Assembly (NCBI GenBank): GCA_018466975.1 | Contig: CM031558.1 | Coordinates: 558,001-622,000, forward strand | Length of the DNA stretch: 64,000 nucleotides | Direction: 5' to 3' | Origin: Sparassis latifolia | Taxonomy: Eukaryota > Basidiomycota > Agaricomycetes > Polyporales > Sparassidaceae | In this document: positions 1-10,901 of the stretch, in pieces | Layout: each line of letters begins with the position of its first letter | How positions within the stretch are numbered: the stretch's first letter is position 1 | Program-made: the position numbers and the translations under genes | Notes under the pieces: generated by a model | Databases searched by the model: none | Seen by the model: only the letters and a program-made list of their open reading frames with translations | Told to the model about the DNA's origin: nothing

Positions 1-534
1 GGCAAAGGCATCTCTCTTCTGCAGAGTATCCTTCCACCGGCATTCAATCAGCTCGCAGAACTACAATCCGGGTGAGTGTGCTCCTTTGTGTCACTCTCAA
101 TAACTGACTGACACCTACAAATATGCAGAATTAACAGAGAGCATGCAGTAGGAGTAGTTCTCGCAGCCGAGGAACATGCTCCCGCTCGGGAAAACATCGT
201 AGCCGTAGCCGAGGGAGACAATGTAGCAGCTGTAGCCGAGGGAGACATCGTAGCTGAGGAAGACCTCATACCCCAGGTAGATGCTGTGGCCAAGGAAGAC
301 TCCGTTGAAGAGGAAGAGACCAAAGCTATCGCACTAGCACCCATCCTACATCTCCTGCCAGCAACTCCACCCCGGCCATCCGGCTGGTTCACACCAGTAC
401 CTACGTCTTGTCCTGAAGAGATTGAACTCTGTATATCCGCTCATAGCACACCTTCCGCTAGTTCTCCATTTACTGTTATACCAACTTCTGATCCACTTGA
501 ACAAACCCTCACATTTTTCGACTATATCGATTAA
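1..534 (+). CDS. Hypothetical protein, 3' part of a gene cut by the window edge
   Basis: Two exons are visible. Exon 1 covers bases 1-71 and ends at a GTGAGT donor. The intron is 72-128 and ends TATGCAG. The last exon is 129-534 with a TAA stop. The protein part holds an acidic stretch with short repeats of the type VAVAEGD / VAAVAEGD / VAEED, then a Pro/Ser-rich tail. I do not recognise a domain. It converges on the neighbouring transposase, with only about 20 bases between the two stop codons. It could therefore be the second gene of the same CACTA-type transposon, but that is inference. Confidence 0.45.
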
Positions 535-554
535 CCTAATATTTCTCTACTAAT

Positions 555-3500
555 TCAATCGTTCTCCACTGATTGCAACTCGCCCGCCATCAGTCCAACC
601 TCCAAGCCTGTCTTCTCAACAACAAAAAATCGATCTGATCTCTCCGCCTGCTCTCCGGCTCCTGCACCACCATAGAATGGTTCTGGAATCATGCCAACGA
701 CTGCAATGATGTTCTCAATATCCACAACCATTAGCGCAGCATCCCCTTGAGGATGACACATCCATACGGTGTTGTAGGAGCGCTGCAAGATGATCGCATC
801 CGGCTCAGAATATAAACGTATCACTGCAAGGGCCGAACTTTGTGCGTGACCTGTTTCAGCTTGAAAGTAATACTGAACTTCACCGAAATGAGTTGTCCCA
901 TTAATATCGAGCTTAAAAAAGGTCCTCGATGTCAATATATATGATTGCAAGTGGATCGTGCGTGCTTTGACATTGCGAGACATGCGCACATTTTCGTCAA
1001 TCGTTTGCCCTCGCCATATACGAGCGTGCTGTCTGTCCATTCGGTAGGCCCAAACGAGCCCACTTGGCCAGTTTTGGATCCCAATCCTTCGCGCCATGGA
1101 TGTGAGTAGCCCGTGGTCTATCATGTACCTCCGAATTGCATTAACTTCTCCTACAGCCCGAATATGCTGTCCTGCCTTTTGCCGAGGATGCCGGAGATTG
1201 TACCCACTATTAAGTTGCACCGTCTTTTCATCCTGAGAATTGTCCTTCTCTTCTAGGGCGCGAGATGAGGTACCATAATCTTCACCGCATTGACTTGAGA
1301 ACGCCGTAAACCACGTTGTGATAAATTGGCGTAAGGATTAGATGGCTGTTTGATCTCTTCGCCAAGATTTCCAATCGTGCGCTCCATTGTCCACTGAGTG
1401 TAGTAAATAAGTGGACCAAGACGAACTACTTCGGGGCCCAGATGTCCGAGGGTGTGAGTGCAAGGTCGACAGAAATGTAGACGAGAAGGAAGACGTTGGT
1501 AATAGAGAAGTTCAAACTCCTCAATGAACTCGAGCATTGTTGTATGTGCAAGCTTGAGCTGTGCAGAAGTGAGCTTGCGCTGGTGAAATATCCGAACAGC
1601 GAGTACGAGTTTGCAAAAGTTACGCCAATATTTTTCAGGCAGAATCGGTCGCAAGAGAGCCGGGAGAAAGCCGTAGACATAATTCAGGAATTCCTTGGCC
1701 TTGTATCCACTAGATATCTTCTCTGCAGGATTTCGCGGTGGTCGGTCAAATGACCCAGGAAGATACGGGCGTGCATCTGCAACCATCTTGCCGTGAATCT
1801 GCCAGATCTCACCTACAAGAACTACCCAATCCCACTCTGATTTATCGTCATCTTTGTCGCACTCGAGCGTTCCACGGAATAGAGGGATGAGCAGGTCTGG
1901 AATATTGAGAGATGCGAGGTGCATGAGATCGAGCGCACAGCATGTAGGTGGAAGCAGAATACGAGAGAGGCCGCTGAGAATACTCGGCTTGGCGATACCA
2001 GTCTGCTTGCGGCGCGCCTTATATTGAGTATCGTTAGGGGATGTGCGCACGTAAACAAGGTTCTCTGCATACTGCTCCGGAGACAACGGCATGAGAGTAC
2101 GCCAGGAGACATCATCGTGATCGCAACCGTCGACCTCGTAGTCTACTGGCTTGAGAAGAGCTGGATAATAGTGCGAGCCACCGGCTTTATGGCGTCCTTT
2201 GAGTGGACAGTAGAGACGACAACCTTGAGCTCCGTGATGACCCACCAGACCATTCACATGAGCCATTCCAGGACCATCGGCCGTCACCATGGCTAGAAAT
2301 GGATTCGATCGGAAAGTGTGTTCATCTGAAGCATCCCAGATGTAAAGACCATCCTTCTGTAGTGCCATTAGATGCCCAAGGCCAGGAAACAGAAAGGAGT
2401 CGAGATTCTTGGGTTTATGCGGACCGGGTATGAAACCACCAGGGAGGACGTGCTTCTTCTTGTAACGAAGCTCCGGTGCTAGATCTAGAACTACCCAGAT
2501 GTAGATCCAGCAATCCGAGGCCTTGCTTTCATAAAGCTGCGCACCGTCAATCGACATAAGAAGGACCATGTCGTCGGTGCCGATCTGATTCTCGAGAACA
2601 GCTTTGAGATAGGCAGATCCGTGGTATACGTCGTCGTATTCGTACAGCTGGTTATTATGCTCGCGAAGCCGCTCCAGAATCTCATGTGTGCGGCGACTAC
2701 GATGGCGCATGGCCGTAGCACCTTCACGAGATCTCCACAGAGCCTGTAACTGAGGACCGACTGGAATGGTGTGAAATTCTTGGCGGCGATGCGCTTCTTG
2801 CCATTGCTCGTAGTATCATAGCGCGGTTCTCCACATGTCGGGCACTGGTCTAGCTCGGCGAATGGACCAGTGTAGGCTAGACATGTGTTGACACACATGT
2901 CTTGGATAATGGGGACTACGCCGCTCAGCTCGGCAATCTTGCTCTTCACCTGGTCAAAAGTGAGGATGGTATTCTCGGGGTAACGGTGGAGGATTGCACG
3001 CGCGCGGCTGTGTATGTCGCTTGTGATGCGTTAGTCACGGAGAGGAATATTTCAATCGATAGCAGCAGATCGGGATCATCGATATCAAGGGGGGCCTCGA
3101 TGGGATGGTGGAGGCGATGTATGGTATTAGCATCAAGCCCGCTAGTCTCTAGTGAAGCCTGCTTCAGTAAGCGAATAAACTCCTCTGCTATCTTGATCTC
3201 CTCTATCGTTGCCGTGCGGTCTGCTTCCAATTCCGTCTCTGGTCCAAGTCCCGAGCGTGTGTCGTCTCGCGTCTGAGAACTAGACGCGGCATCCTCTGAC
3301 CCTCGGGTGGCTGCTATGCTCCCAGGATCCATGTCTTCATCCTCATGCTCATCAACATCGGATAGGGTGACGTGATCATGTGCGAGGTGGAGAGTGCATG
3401 TAGGTGTAAATTCGGAGGTTTCTGTACTTGGTCCAAGACCAGGAGATTCGCAATCCATATCAGGCCTGGGAAGTTCATCAAACGAAGGTGCGATTGTCGA

Positions 3501-3833
3501 GCTCTCCATCTGTGTGCAGCCGAAAATATGTCAGGCAGCTTGCTGAGATGTAGGAGCATGGAGACATACCTGTTCCGACATCTCGTAGATTTCATTCTCC
3601 ACACGAGCACGTTTTCTCCCTCGCAATTGACTTGTGTTCCCCTCGGAAGGCCATGAAGCGGCATGCGAGAAGATGCGTGTACCAGAGAGGTCTGCTACAA
3701 AGTCCGCGAATGTTTGGGATGTCTTCGCGCGAAACTCAGCATGCCCATAGTACGTAGCCCGACTAACCACCTTCTGTCGGCCACCACAGTGTTTCTCGCA
3801 GTCGCACTGATACTGACGTTTGCTTGCAGGCAT
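555..3833 (-). pseudogene. Tnp2-family (CACTA/EnSpm) transposase, frameshifted
   Basis: This is the transposase of a CACTA-type DNA transposon. The core at about 1253-2710 shows the Tnp2 hallmarks: an MSIDGAQLYESK block with an SDCWIYIWV segment, the LPGGFIPGPHKPKN block, ADGPGM, NGLVGHHG, YLPGSFDRPPRNP and a WTMER segment. The N-terminal part starts at the ATG at 3833 with a short Cys-rich basic start (MPASKRQYQCDCEKHCGGRQ). The C-terminal part is at 555-1220. The reading frame shifts near 3000, near 2790 and near 1257. At each point the family-like sequence continues in another frame and no GT...AG intron explains the change. The copy is therefore probably dead, unless the assembly carries indels. 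A truncated inverted copy of its 5' end lies at 4569-4966. Confidence 0.75.
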
Positions 3834-4171
3834 GATCGCGCAGAAGAGTTCGGTGTGGCAGGCAAAGCGATGATATTCGTGTGCGGGAGACAAGTACACT
3901 AGTAAGAGCAAATATCGTGTATAGTTAGAGATGCACCAAAGCCAAGTCACATGTGTAGACAAGTTTCAACCGATGGCAGCCCTGGCAGGGACATCGAGCA
4001 AAGTGCTACGCAGACAGGATCTCGTACAGGATCGAGGCGCCAAATCACAGGATCTCTCACACGTGTTTGACTAGGTGGGATTTGGTTCGACCTCCTGCGA
4101 TAGTCCAAGTCAAGCCGCGATCTGGTGCGTCTTGGTTCGTTCTTAGAATATGCGTTTTTCACTGGGCCTCA
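3745..4171 (-). repeat. Inverted repeat, left arm: 5' end of the Tnp2 element
   Basis: This arm holds the first codons of the transposase and its upstream flank. The same sequence returns in reverse orientation at 4569-4966, with long near-identical stretches such as the run from 4067 to 4171. The arm ends at CACTGGGCCT, which faces AGGCCCAGTG in the other arm. About 397 bases (4172-4568) separate the arms. I see no gene in that spacer. Confidence 0.8.
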
Positions 4172-4568
4172 GGCCTCAGCCGTGCGACGACATGCTGCAA
4201 CTCTCAACGCCGCGATCGGCATCCTGCGTGGCATGGCCAGCATGGCGATGAAGAGCTGCATGTACAGGGAGACCTTCCAAACACCGACAGTGGTGTTCGA
4301 TACGATGGTCGTGGCAGTCCGCCCTCGGCAAGATCTTCGCCATCACTTGGTATGATACAGCTACGTAACATTTTCGAAACACAATGAGCGGCTCGTCAAG
4401 GCACCGGGATAACGACGAAGTTGATATGAGCTGTCAGGGTTGCATGCATTAAATGCCGTGTTCGCTCCATCACGCGGCAATTGACACAGTTGTGGACGTC
4501 GCGAGAATGTCTTGCACGAAATTTTTAGTGCGCGATCCTCCGGAAAGTTCAGCGGGACAACTTGCAGC

Positions 4569-4966
4569 TTAAGGCCCAGTGAAAAACGCATATTCTAAGA
4601 ACGAACCAAGACGCACCAGATCGCGGCTTGACTTGGACTATCGCAGGAGGTCGAACCAAATCCCACCCAGTCAAACACGTGCGAGAGATCCTGTGATTTG
4701 GCGCGTCAATCCTGTAGGTGATCCTGTCTGCGTCAAGTCTGCGTAGCACTTTGCTCGATGAGGCTCCTGCCAGCGGCCTGTACACGATACTTACTGCTAC
4801 TAGTGTACTTGCGCTCTGTCGCACACGAATATCATCGCTTTGCCCGCTCACACCGAGCTCTCTCTGCGCGATCATGCCTGCAAGCAAACATCAGTATCAG
4901 TGCGCCTGCGAGAAACTTTGTGGTGGCCGACAGAAGGTGGTCAGTCGCGCTACGTACTACGATTAG
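4569..4966 (+). repeat. Inverted repeat, right arm: truncated Tnp2 5' copy
   Basis: Reverse-oriented copy of the left arm. A plus-strand ATG at 4874 opens a 30-codon remnant that begins MPASKHQYQCACEKLCGGRQ and stops at 4966, where the homology with the transposase ends. The two copies differ by scattered substitutions and small indels, for example an extra segment near 4735. The duplication is therefore not brand new. Confidence 0.8.
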
Positions 4967-4977
4967 CATAGTTGATG

Positions 4978-5029
4978 GCCTTCTCTTCAGGTAATATTCT
5001 TGGAGTTGACTACCACGGAGAGCCGTTTA
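4978..5029 (+). repeat. 52-bp direct repeat, copy 1
   Basis: A 52-base segment that begins GCCTTCTCTTCAGG and ends GAGAGCCGTTTA is repeated without any difference at 5374-5425. Copy 1 begins about 12 bases after the truncated transposase remnant ends. It may mark a rearrangement or insertion that duplicated local sequence. Confidence 0.85.
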
Positions 5030-5373
5030 GCTTTCGGGCGATTCCTCTTGACTCCACTTGCTCAGCTCCTGTCTGCAGATTCCCACTTTCGGTTTCAATT
5101 GGCCAGCGATCCCTCAGCGGCCCCCCGATCAGATTTGACTGATTGCTCCTGGTGTACGTAGATAGGCTACTTTTTGAAGTTCTGCCTTTGGGCGCTGATT
5201 TTGTTTCTCTCGACAACCATCTGTCTATGATCTGGATGAAGCGGCGCGAATAGACATCGAGTTCTTCAAGTTGTTCATGCCGTCGTTTGCGTATTTTTAG
5301 TAGCTTTCCGTACTTGGAAGCTGGTGATGATCAGGACCCACGCCCTGGACTACGGCGCCACGTCAGTTCCTCC

Positions 5374-5425
5374 GCCTTCTCTTCAGGTAATATTCTTGGA
5401 GTTGACTACCACGGAGAGCCGTTTA
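5374..5425 (+). repeat. 52-bp direct repeat, copy 2
   Basis: Second, identical copy of the 52-base segment at 4978-5029, offset by 396 bases. It lies in a weak open frame at 5287-5559 that I do not recognise. Confidence 0.85.
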
Positions 5426-6402
5426 AGCATCATGGAATGTCGACGGTGACGCATTTTTACATAGATCACTGCCTACCATCTTCCGCTGGAATACACAGGT
5501 ACGTTCTTTGTCTCACAGACGCAATTACATTTTATCTGCTGTCAGGAGTGAAGACATGACGCGCTTGTGAGACGAAGCAGAGAATCAGGTCGCCAGCTCA
5601 TTGTGCTTTCTGGATCGTGTTCACTAGCTGGAAGGTCAGAAAGCCAAGGCTACGTCTTCTTCCTGCGATTTTCACGAGGCGTAAACGACAGCGTCCTGAT
5701 TTCCAACATGTCAGGCTTCTCGTTCTGTTCCAGAAGGATCCCCTGGATATACCCGGCGAAGGTGTTACAGCAGTATTACACCAGGGAACGCTACCCTGTG
5801 GGGCAGATACAGCCAGTGCTTCAGCCACAGCGTAATTGGTAGACAGTTCTGGTGTAAGCATCCAGATTTCTCCCGGTCGATGCATTGATTCCACTCCCTC
5901 TCAAAGTGACTCTTCGCAAGGTAACAAAGACTCTACTGAGGCTCATCATAACGCACGTACTGGGCATCTCTGCCGTGGTGAGTGTTACATCCTGGAAATG
6001 GATGCAAGGTCCCCCTGCCTCACGCGACACCCTGTGGAATTGAACGAAACCTCTGTGGCGGAGAACCACACGAACGGAACATACGGGACTTCGCCCTTGG
6101 GACAAGCTTTGCAAATAGCAAAGGCCGGAAGCCTGTGCGGGGAGAAAATCCAGGGGTAGGATGCTTACCCCAGCCTCATCGTCACTGTGAAGGAGCTCTC
6201 TCACATGGCCGGCAACGGGCCTGGTGGCCACGTCATGAACAATGGGCGAGTTGCGTTGCCATTTTTGGACGTTCGTTTGGTGTGTGCAGTCATTCTCGGC
6301 GAGAACATCGGAATGCATTGATCTGTGCGATATCCAATAGAATACTCGGCATCATGCTCATCACGCGGCTGGACACCGCGAAACGTTTATCCTTCCCGAA
6401 CA
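5426..6402. other. Stretch without a recognisable gene
   Basis: Only short overlapping open frames on both strands, none with a recognisable domain or a convincing exon chain. I see no repeat or RNA gene here. Confidence 0.5.
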
Positions 6403-6410
6403 CATAAATA
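6403..6410 (+). promoter_or_regulatory. TATA-like box of zinc-finger paralogue 1
   Basis: CATAAATA lies 113 bases before the ATG at 6516. The same kind of box sits at a similar distance before the other three paralogues (9360, 13500, 20678). Confidence 0.5.
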
Positions 6411-6515
6411 GTGCCGGCGGTGCCCCTCATCCCAACACGCTCTACCTTGCGAACTTGGGAAGTTTCGAACTTCGGCGTCCATACTTCAACTCACACCACT
6501 CAAACTATACCCACG

Positions 6516-7776
6516 ATGGACGCTTTCTTTGCCTACTCGCAGGCTCTAGGATTGATGTACGGAGGAGTGACAGAGTATATCGACTTGGTAGAACGGTTTG
6601 AGAACGGGGACGTGGTCTTTGAACCAGTGGAGGTAAGGTATTATGTTTGCGAACACTGTGCGGGCGTTGTACTGATTCTTTGACACAGGTCTTCGGTGAT
6701 CCAGACCCTTTGCCAAGATTTGAAGAACCGGTTGAAGCTGTGCTGGGAAAACGGCAGCGAGAGGAGGAGGAAGAAGAGGACGACGAGGATGACGACATCG
6801 AGGAAGACGACAAGGACGAGGACGAGGACGAGGATGATGACAACGAGGACGAAGACGAAGATGAACATGAGGACAAGGTCGGCTACTCGGACTACGACAA
6901 GGTTGACGACTACGGGGACAGCAAAGAGAAGGAGGCCGAGGTAGGCAAACATGGTGACTACCATATGCCGGTGAAGGAAGAGGAGGAAGAGGAAGAGGAA
7001 GAGGAACCTGAACCAGGAGAGGATATGCAAGTGGAAGTGGAAGGTGGGCGGGAAAAGGAGGAGGAGCAGGAGGAGGAGAAAGAGGACAAAGATGACGAAG
7101 AGTACGTTGACGAGGCCGTGGAGGAAGAGTACCTGGACCATAAGAAGGTAGGTTGATCTATTCATGCTCCTATTCCGTGCTCTAACCTTTCTTCTATCTG
7201 TGCGGCTTTACAGCGCCAGACTGGGACGGAGATTCATAGCGTAGTCCCTTCCGGGGAAGGACGAATACGGGATCAACCTCCGAGAAAGCGACAGCGTCTT
7301 GTGAAGAGCAAGACAACGAAGAGGACGAAGGTGGGAAGGGAGAAGGTGCATATTCAATTCAGATACCTCGTATACCCAACAGCGCTAACAGGTCCCTTCT
7401 CCAGCGCACGGTGGTGTGCTTGGTGGAGAACTGTCAGGTGAAGGGGACCGTGAAGTCTCGGGAGCGCCACATGTTGGCGGAGCACTTCGAGGGGGAGAAC
7501 AAACTGTGGCACTGTCCCACATGCAAGAAATTGCTGTCGCGGCCAGATGGGCTGAGGCGACACTGCAACCTGTTCCCTAAGTGCAACGCGAAGGCACCGC
7601 GACGGGTCGATGGAATCATCGACTACAATGCTTGCATGGCGTTTAAGGATCCGTGGTACAGGAAAGGGCCTTTACAGAGGTTGCGTGCGCCGCTCCCTAA
7701 GCACAGGGACCCCTTGGAGCAAGAGTTAACCATGTTGCGGGAGGAGCTCGAGGTGGAGCCATGGTCGCCAAATTAG
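6516..7776 (+). CDS. C2H2/C2HC zinc-finger protein, paralogue 1 (acidic)
   Basis: Probable nuclear DNA-binding protein. Four exons fit: 6516-6632, 6689-7147, 7214-7345 and 7405-7776. Exon 2 encodes a very acidic Glu/Asp tract, then a basic patch. The last exon has two fingers. The first is C-x4-C...H-x4-H (CLVENC, then HMLAEH). The second is C-x2-C-x12-H-x6-C (CPTCKKLLSRPDGLRRHC). After the fingers comes a shortened form of the C-terminal module found in the other three copies: the DPW and LPKHRDPLEQ blocks remain, but the final C-x-H-G-x-x-H cluster is missing. It is the most divergent member of the array. Target DNA is unknown. Confidence 0.75.
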
Positions 7777-9359
7777 TGCATCAGTCGTGTTCTCCTCTCT
7801 GTCCTCTTCCCGTTGTCGATATTATTATTGTTTATGTTATTCGCTTTCAATGCTACGAGTTGTTTTCTTTCTGATGATACGTCTCTGGAGTCTGGACGCG
7901 TGCATCAGAGCGGAAGAATATCGACACGTGATCGCGACCGCACTGAGCTTGACCATCATGACATGGTCATGTACGCCGACAGCCGTAGTGCCAAGTTGTT
8001 CAGTCTCGAGATACTCGCTTTCCTTCAGCATTCTGCGGAAGGATAACAGCAAACTGGAGGAATGGATGATGGAGTCGCAGCACGAGGCGATTCCTCCGCA
8101 GTCCACTGGCACCCAGCTGTCACGAACTTGGTTCGCCAGCACTTGGTGTACGTATTTCCAGTTGGTCCACTTTGACTTCGTACAGGATTCGTCTTCTTTT
8201 CTAAGGCAATAGTCCTCGGATAAGACCGCGTAGTATGGATATTGCCTTCTGAGTAGGAAGTAAATCCTCATCGGCACATGTACTACGAACATCGTACTTG
8301 TGCCGATGCTCCACAGCTTTCGTCGATGAGTTTAACTGTTATTTGCTGAGGAGTCGTCGCATTTTGTTCCATTTCAGACGAGTGCGTTCTCGATCTCGCG
8401 GTTCGTGTGCCGCAATGTTCGATTCATTTCGAAGCTACAGTGACACCGGATGTCGCCTAATCACACTGACCAACTGTTTCACGATTGATATCGCCTGGAG
8501 CACTGCAGACACCCTCACACCGCGGGTCTTCCCTGAGAACTGCATTCGCTTGCAATGGACGAAGACGTACGGGACTTCTCCCACCTGATTTTTCCCCAAT
8601 GCGTACGGATGCATGTCTGATCCCGTTATAGCCTTATGCTAATGAGCTATCGGAGCTCTTCTTGGCCGTGGAATTCGGTTGGCATCTCGTTCAATGACAG
8701 TTCTGGCAGCCCTTACCCGACATCGTCGATGTTGCCGACTCTCGACTAGGGGTTCATACCCACCGCCATCTGGCTCGAAAAGAGGGTAGGTTTCAGCTCC
8801 TGTAGGCAAACATCACGACACTATTTTCTGGCGTTCCCCAAGGGAGCGAGGTGCTGCGTTCGATAGCACACGTCCTACGGGTTTATTTCCCTGGTTCGGG
8901 TGGATCAAACGTCGCAAGCGACGGAGTTCCCATGGCCCATTATGGCGGTTCTTGTGTTCGTTAGCCCTGGGCTGATGGAAACCACTGTGACGAAATGGAT
9001 ATCGCAGTGGAGCAGGATCGCCAGGCCAGTTTGTCGGGGCGGACAATGGCGGAACTAGGCAGCCGAAGCCTCGGAGTGGCGAGGACAAGCCGCGGGTGGT
9101 GGAGGTTCTTTTCCCAGGGTGCATCCGTGAGCGGATTGGCAGACGGTCCCGCTAGAAGCTCGGAATGTCGGCGGCGCCCGGTGACCACGCTGGTGGGCCC
9201 TACCAATTGAATGAATTAGGCGGATCTGGGGCCTGATCTACTCGGTGCGTGTATCGTATTGTGGGCGCATCACATCCTGGACAGAGGCAAAGAAGGGGAC
9301 GGGACAATGGTGATCGAGCGCATGTTGCATGGGAAGGCACGACGGGTGGGCCACGCTGA
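7777..9359. other. Intergenic stretch between paralogues 1 and 2
   Basis: No convincing gene. An open frame at 7787-8212 starts only 10 bases after the stop of paralogue 1, shows no domain and is probably 3' untranslated sequence. Near 7925 there is CACGTGATCGCGACC, which resembles, in reverse, the CGCGA/CACGTG block found downstream of the other paralogues. Confidence 0.4.
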
Positions 9360-9366
9360 TATAAAT
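9360..9366 (+). promoter_or_regulatory. TATA box of zinc-finger paralogue 2
   Basis: TATAAAT lies 94 bases before the ATG at 9454. Confidence 0.55.
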
Positions 9367-9453
9367 GCGAGCGCGGTGCAGCGCCAGGCGTCAGATTTTC
9401 CGCGTTCCATTTCCTCAGTCGTTCACTCCCGCTCTCCGCCTATTTGGTGAAGC

Positions 9454-10901
9454 ATGTCTTTCATGATACTGAACCCTCTGCAGTACGACGACGACGGCAG
9501 CCTGCTTCCACGGGTATGTCTTTGTCATCTGGGTTTGAATTCAGGGTGCTCATTTTCTTCAGTTGGGTCTTCCGGACTGGTTAGCTGGGGTGTTGAACGT
9601 GGATATGCCGAAATCGGCAGTTTATGTCGAAGAGACGGAGGACATTGACGCGTGCGTCGCGAGAATTCATTCGGAGTTGTGTGCGGAATGGGACGAAACC
9701 ACTGAGGACAGCGATGCGTCATCCTCAATGTCAGTGCCGCCATGTTCATCATCCTCGTCGTCCTCGTCGTCCTCGTCGCGGTCCTCTTCTCCGTCGTCGT
9801 CACGGTTTTCGTCCCGGTCCTCGTCTCGATCGTCATCTTGGTCGTCGTCTCGGTTGTCGTCTCGGTCGTCTTCCTGGTCGTCGTCCTGGTCATCGTCTCG
9901 GTCCCCGTCTCGGTCTTCATCTAGGTCCTCGTCCCGGTCGTCCTCGCGCTCATTCTCGCTCACATCAAGGTCATCTTCGCCGTCACCGTCGAGACAACAT
10001 CAGGTATGTCCATCACTTCTTTTAGTTAACCAACTGCTATACTAACCCCGATGTTTCTATTCTCGCAAGCCACGGGCTGGGCCTTCTCGTTCCAGGCGGA
10101 AGCGAGAAGCGGGCATCTTCGAATCACCCAGTGTAGACGACGAGTCGTCCATATCCGAGGAGAGCGAAGCGGGCCCATCGCGGCCCAGGAAGTATCGACG
10201 CAAGCAGGAGGATGACGACGACGACTTCATCCCGAACTGGGAGTCTCTCGGGCCTGTCGCTGGGCCTTCCCGTCTGGCAGGGAGCACTGCACCAAGATGT
10301 ACCACATCTACTCGAGGTCGCAGGCGCGCAAGGAGGGCGCAGACGATGAAGAGGGCTGCTGTACCGACCTCGACACCGGAAGAGGATGAGGACCTGAGGG
10401 AGGAGACTATAGTGAGCAATGTTCTTCCAGTCTCCAAGTTCCCCAATCTGATATCATGGATTGCAGGGTGGGTCAGTGCAGGTCTGGTACTGCCTGTACC
10501 ACGACTGCGACTGGGTGTGGCGGAGTGATGGTAAACAGCACGAGGCAGACCGGATGCGACACATGGTGACGCATTGGCTGGCGCACGAGCGTTGTCAGTG
10601 GATATGCCCATCGTGTAAACATCCTTATACGCGTGGGGATGCGCTGAAGAGACATTGCAGCGACAAACCGGAGTGTCTTGTTGGGCAGGTGGTACTACCG
10701 AATGGGAAGATCGATGCTTCGCTGCATATGGTTGGTGCCATCCCATGGAAAGCAGAGGGTTCGGACGCGGTGAGATGTTTGCGCTTACCAAGGCCAGAGC
10801 ACCACGACCCGTTTCGTGAAGTGCTGTTGGAGCTGCGGCGGGAACACGGCATCGACCCCGAAAAGCCAGTGACATGCAAACATAGACATACGCACGATTG
10901 A
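9454..10901 (+). CDS. C2H2/C2HC zinc-finger protein, paralogue 2 (Arg-Ser rich)
   Basis: Four exons fit with clean borders: 9454-9513, 9563-10003, 10070-10411 and 10467-10901. The product is about 425 residues. Exon 2 encodes a long Ser/Arg tract made of RSSS-type repeats, like the RS domain of splicing factors or a phase-separating region. Exon 3 has AGPSR-type basic segments with acidic patches. The last exon has finger 1 (CLYHDC...HMVTH) and finger 2 (CPSCKHPYTRGDALKRHC...C). The C-terminal module follows, with PNGKIDAS, IPW, RLPRPEHHDPF and a terminal C-x-H-x-H cluster. A long antisense open frame over the RS tract and fingers is a shadow. Probably a nuclear DNA- or RNA-binding protein. 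Confidence 0.85.

Noticed and set aside
4718..4966. Independent gene of 82 codons
   Set aside because: The 5' part is non-coding transposon flank. Only the last 30 codons match the transposase start, and they are truncated.
6641..7165. Minus-strand frame rich in Leu/Val/Phe, like a membrane protein
   Set aside because: Mirror image of the Glu/Asp tract of paralogue 1 (GAG/GAC repeats read backwards give Leu/Val/Phe).
9667..9963. Minus-strand acidic Asp/Glu-Arg frame
   Set aside because: Shadow of the Arg-Ser tract of paralogue 2.
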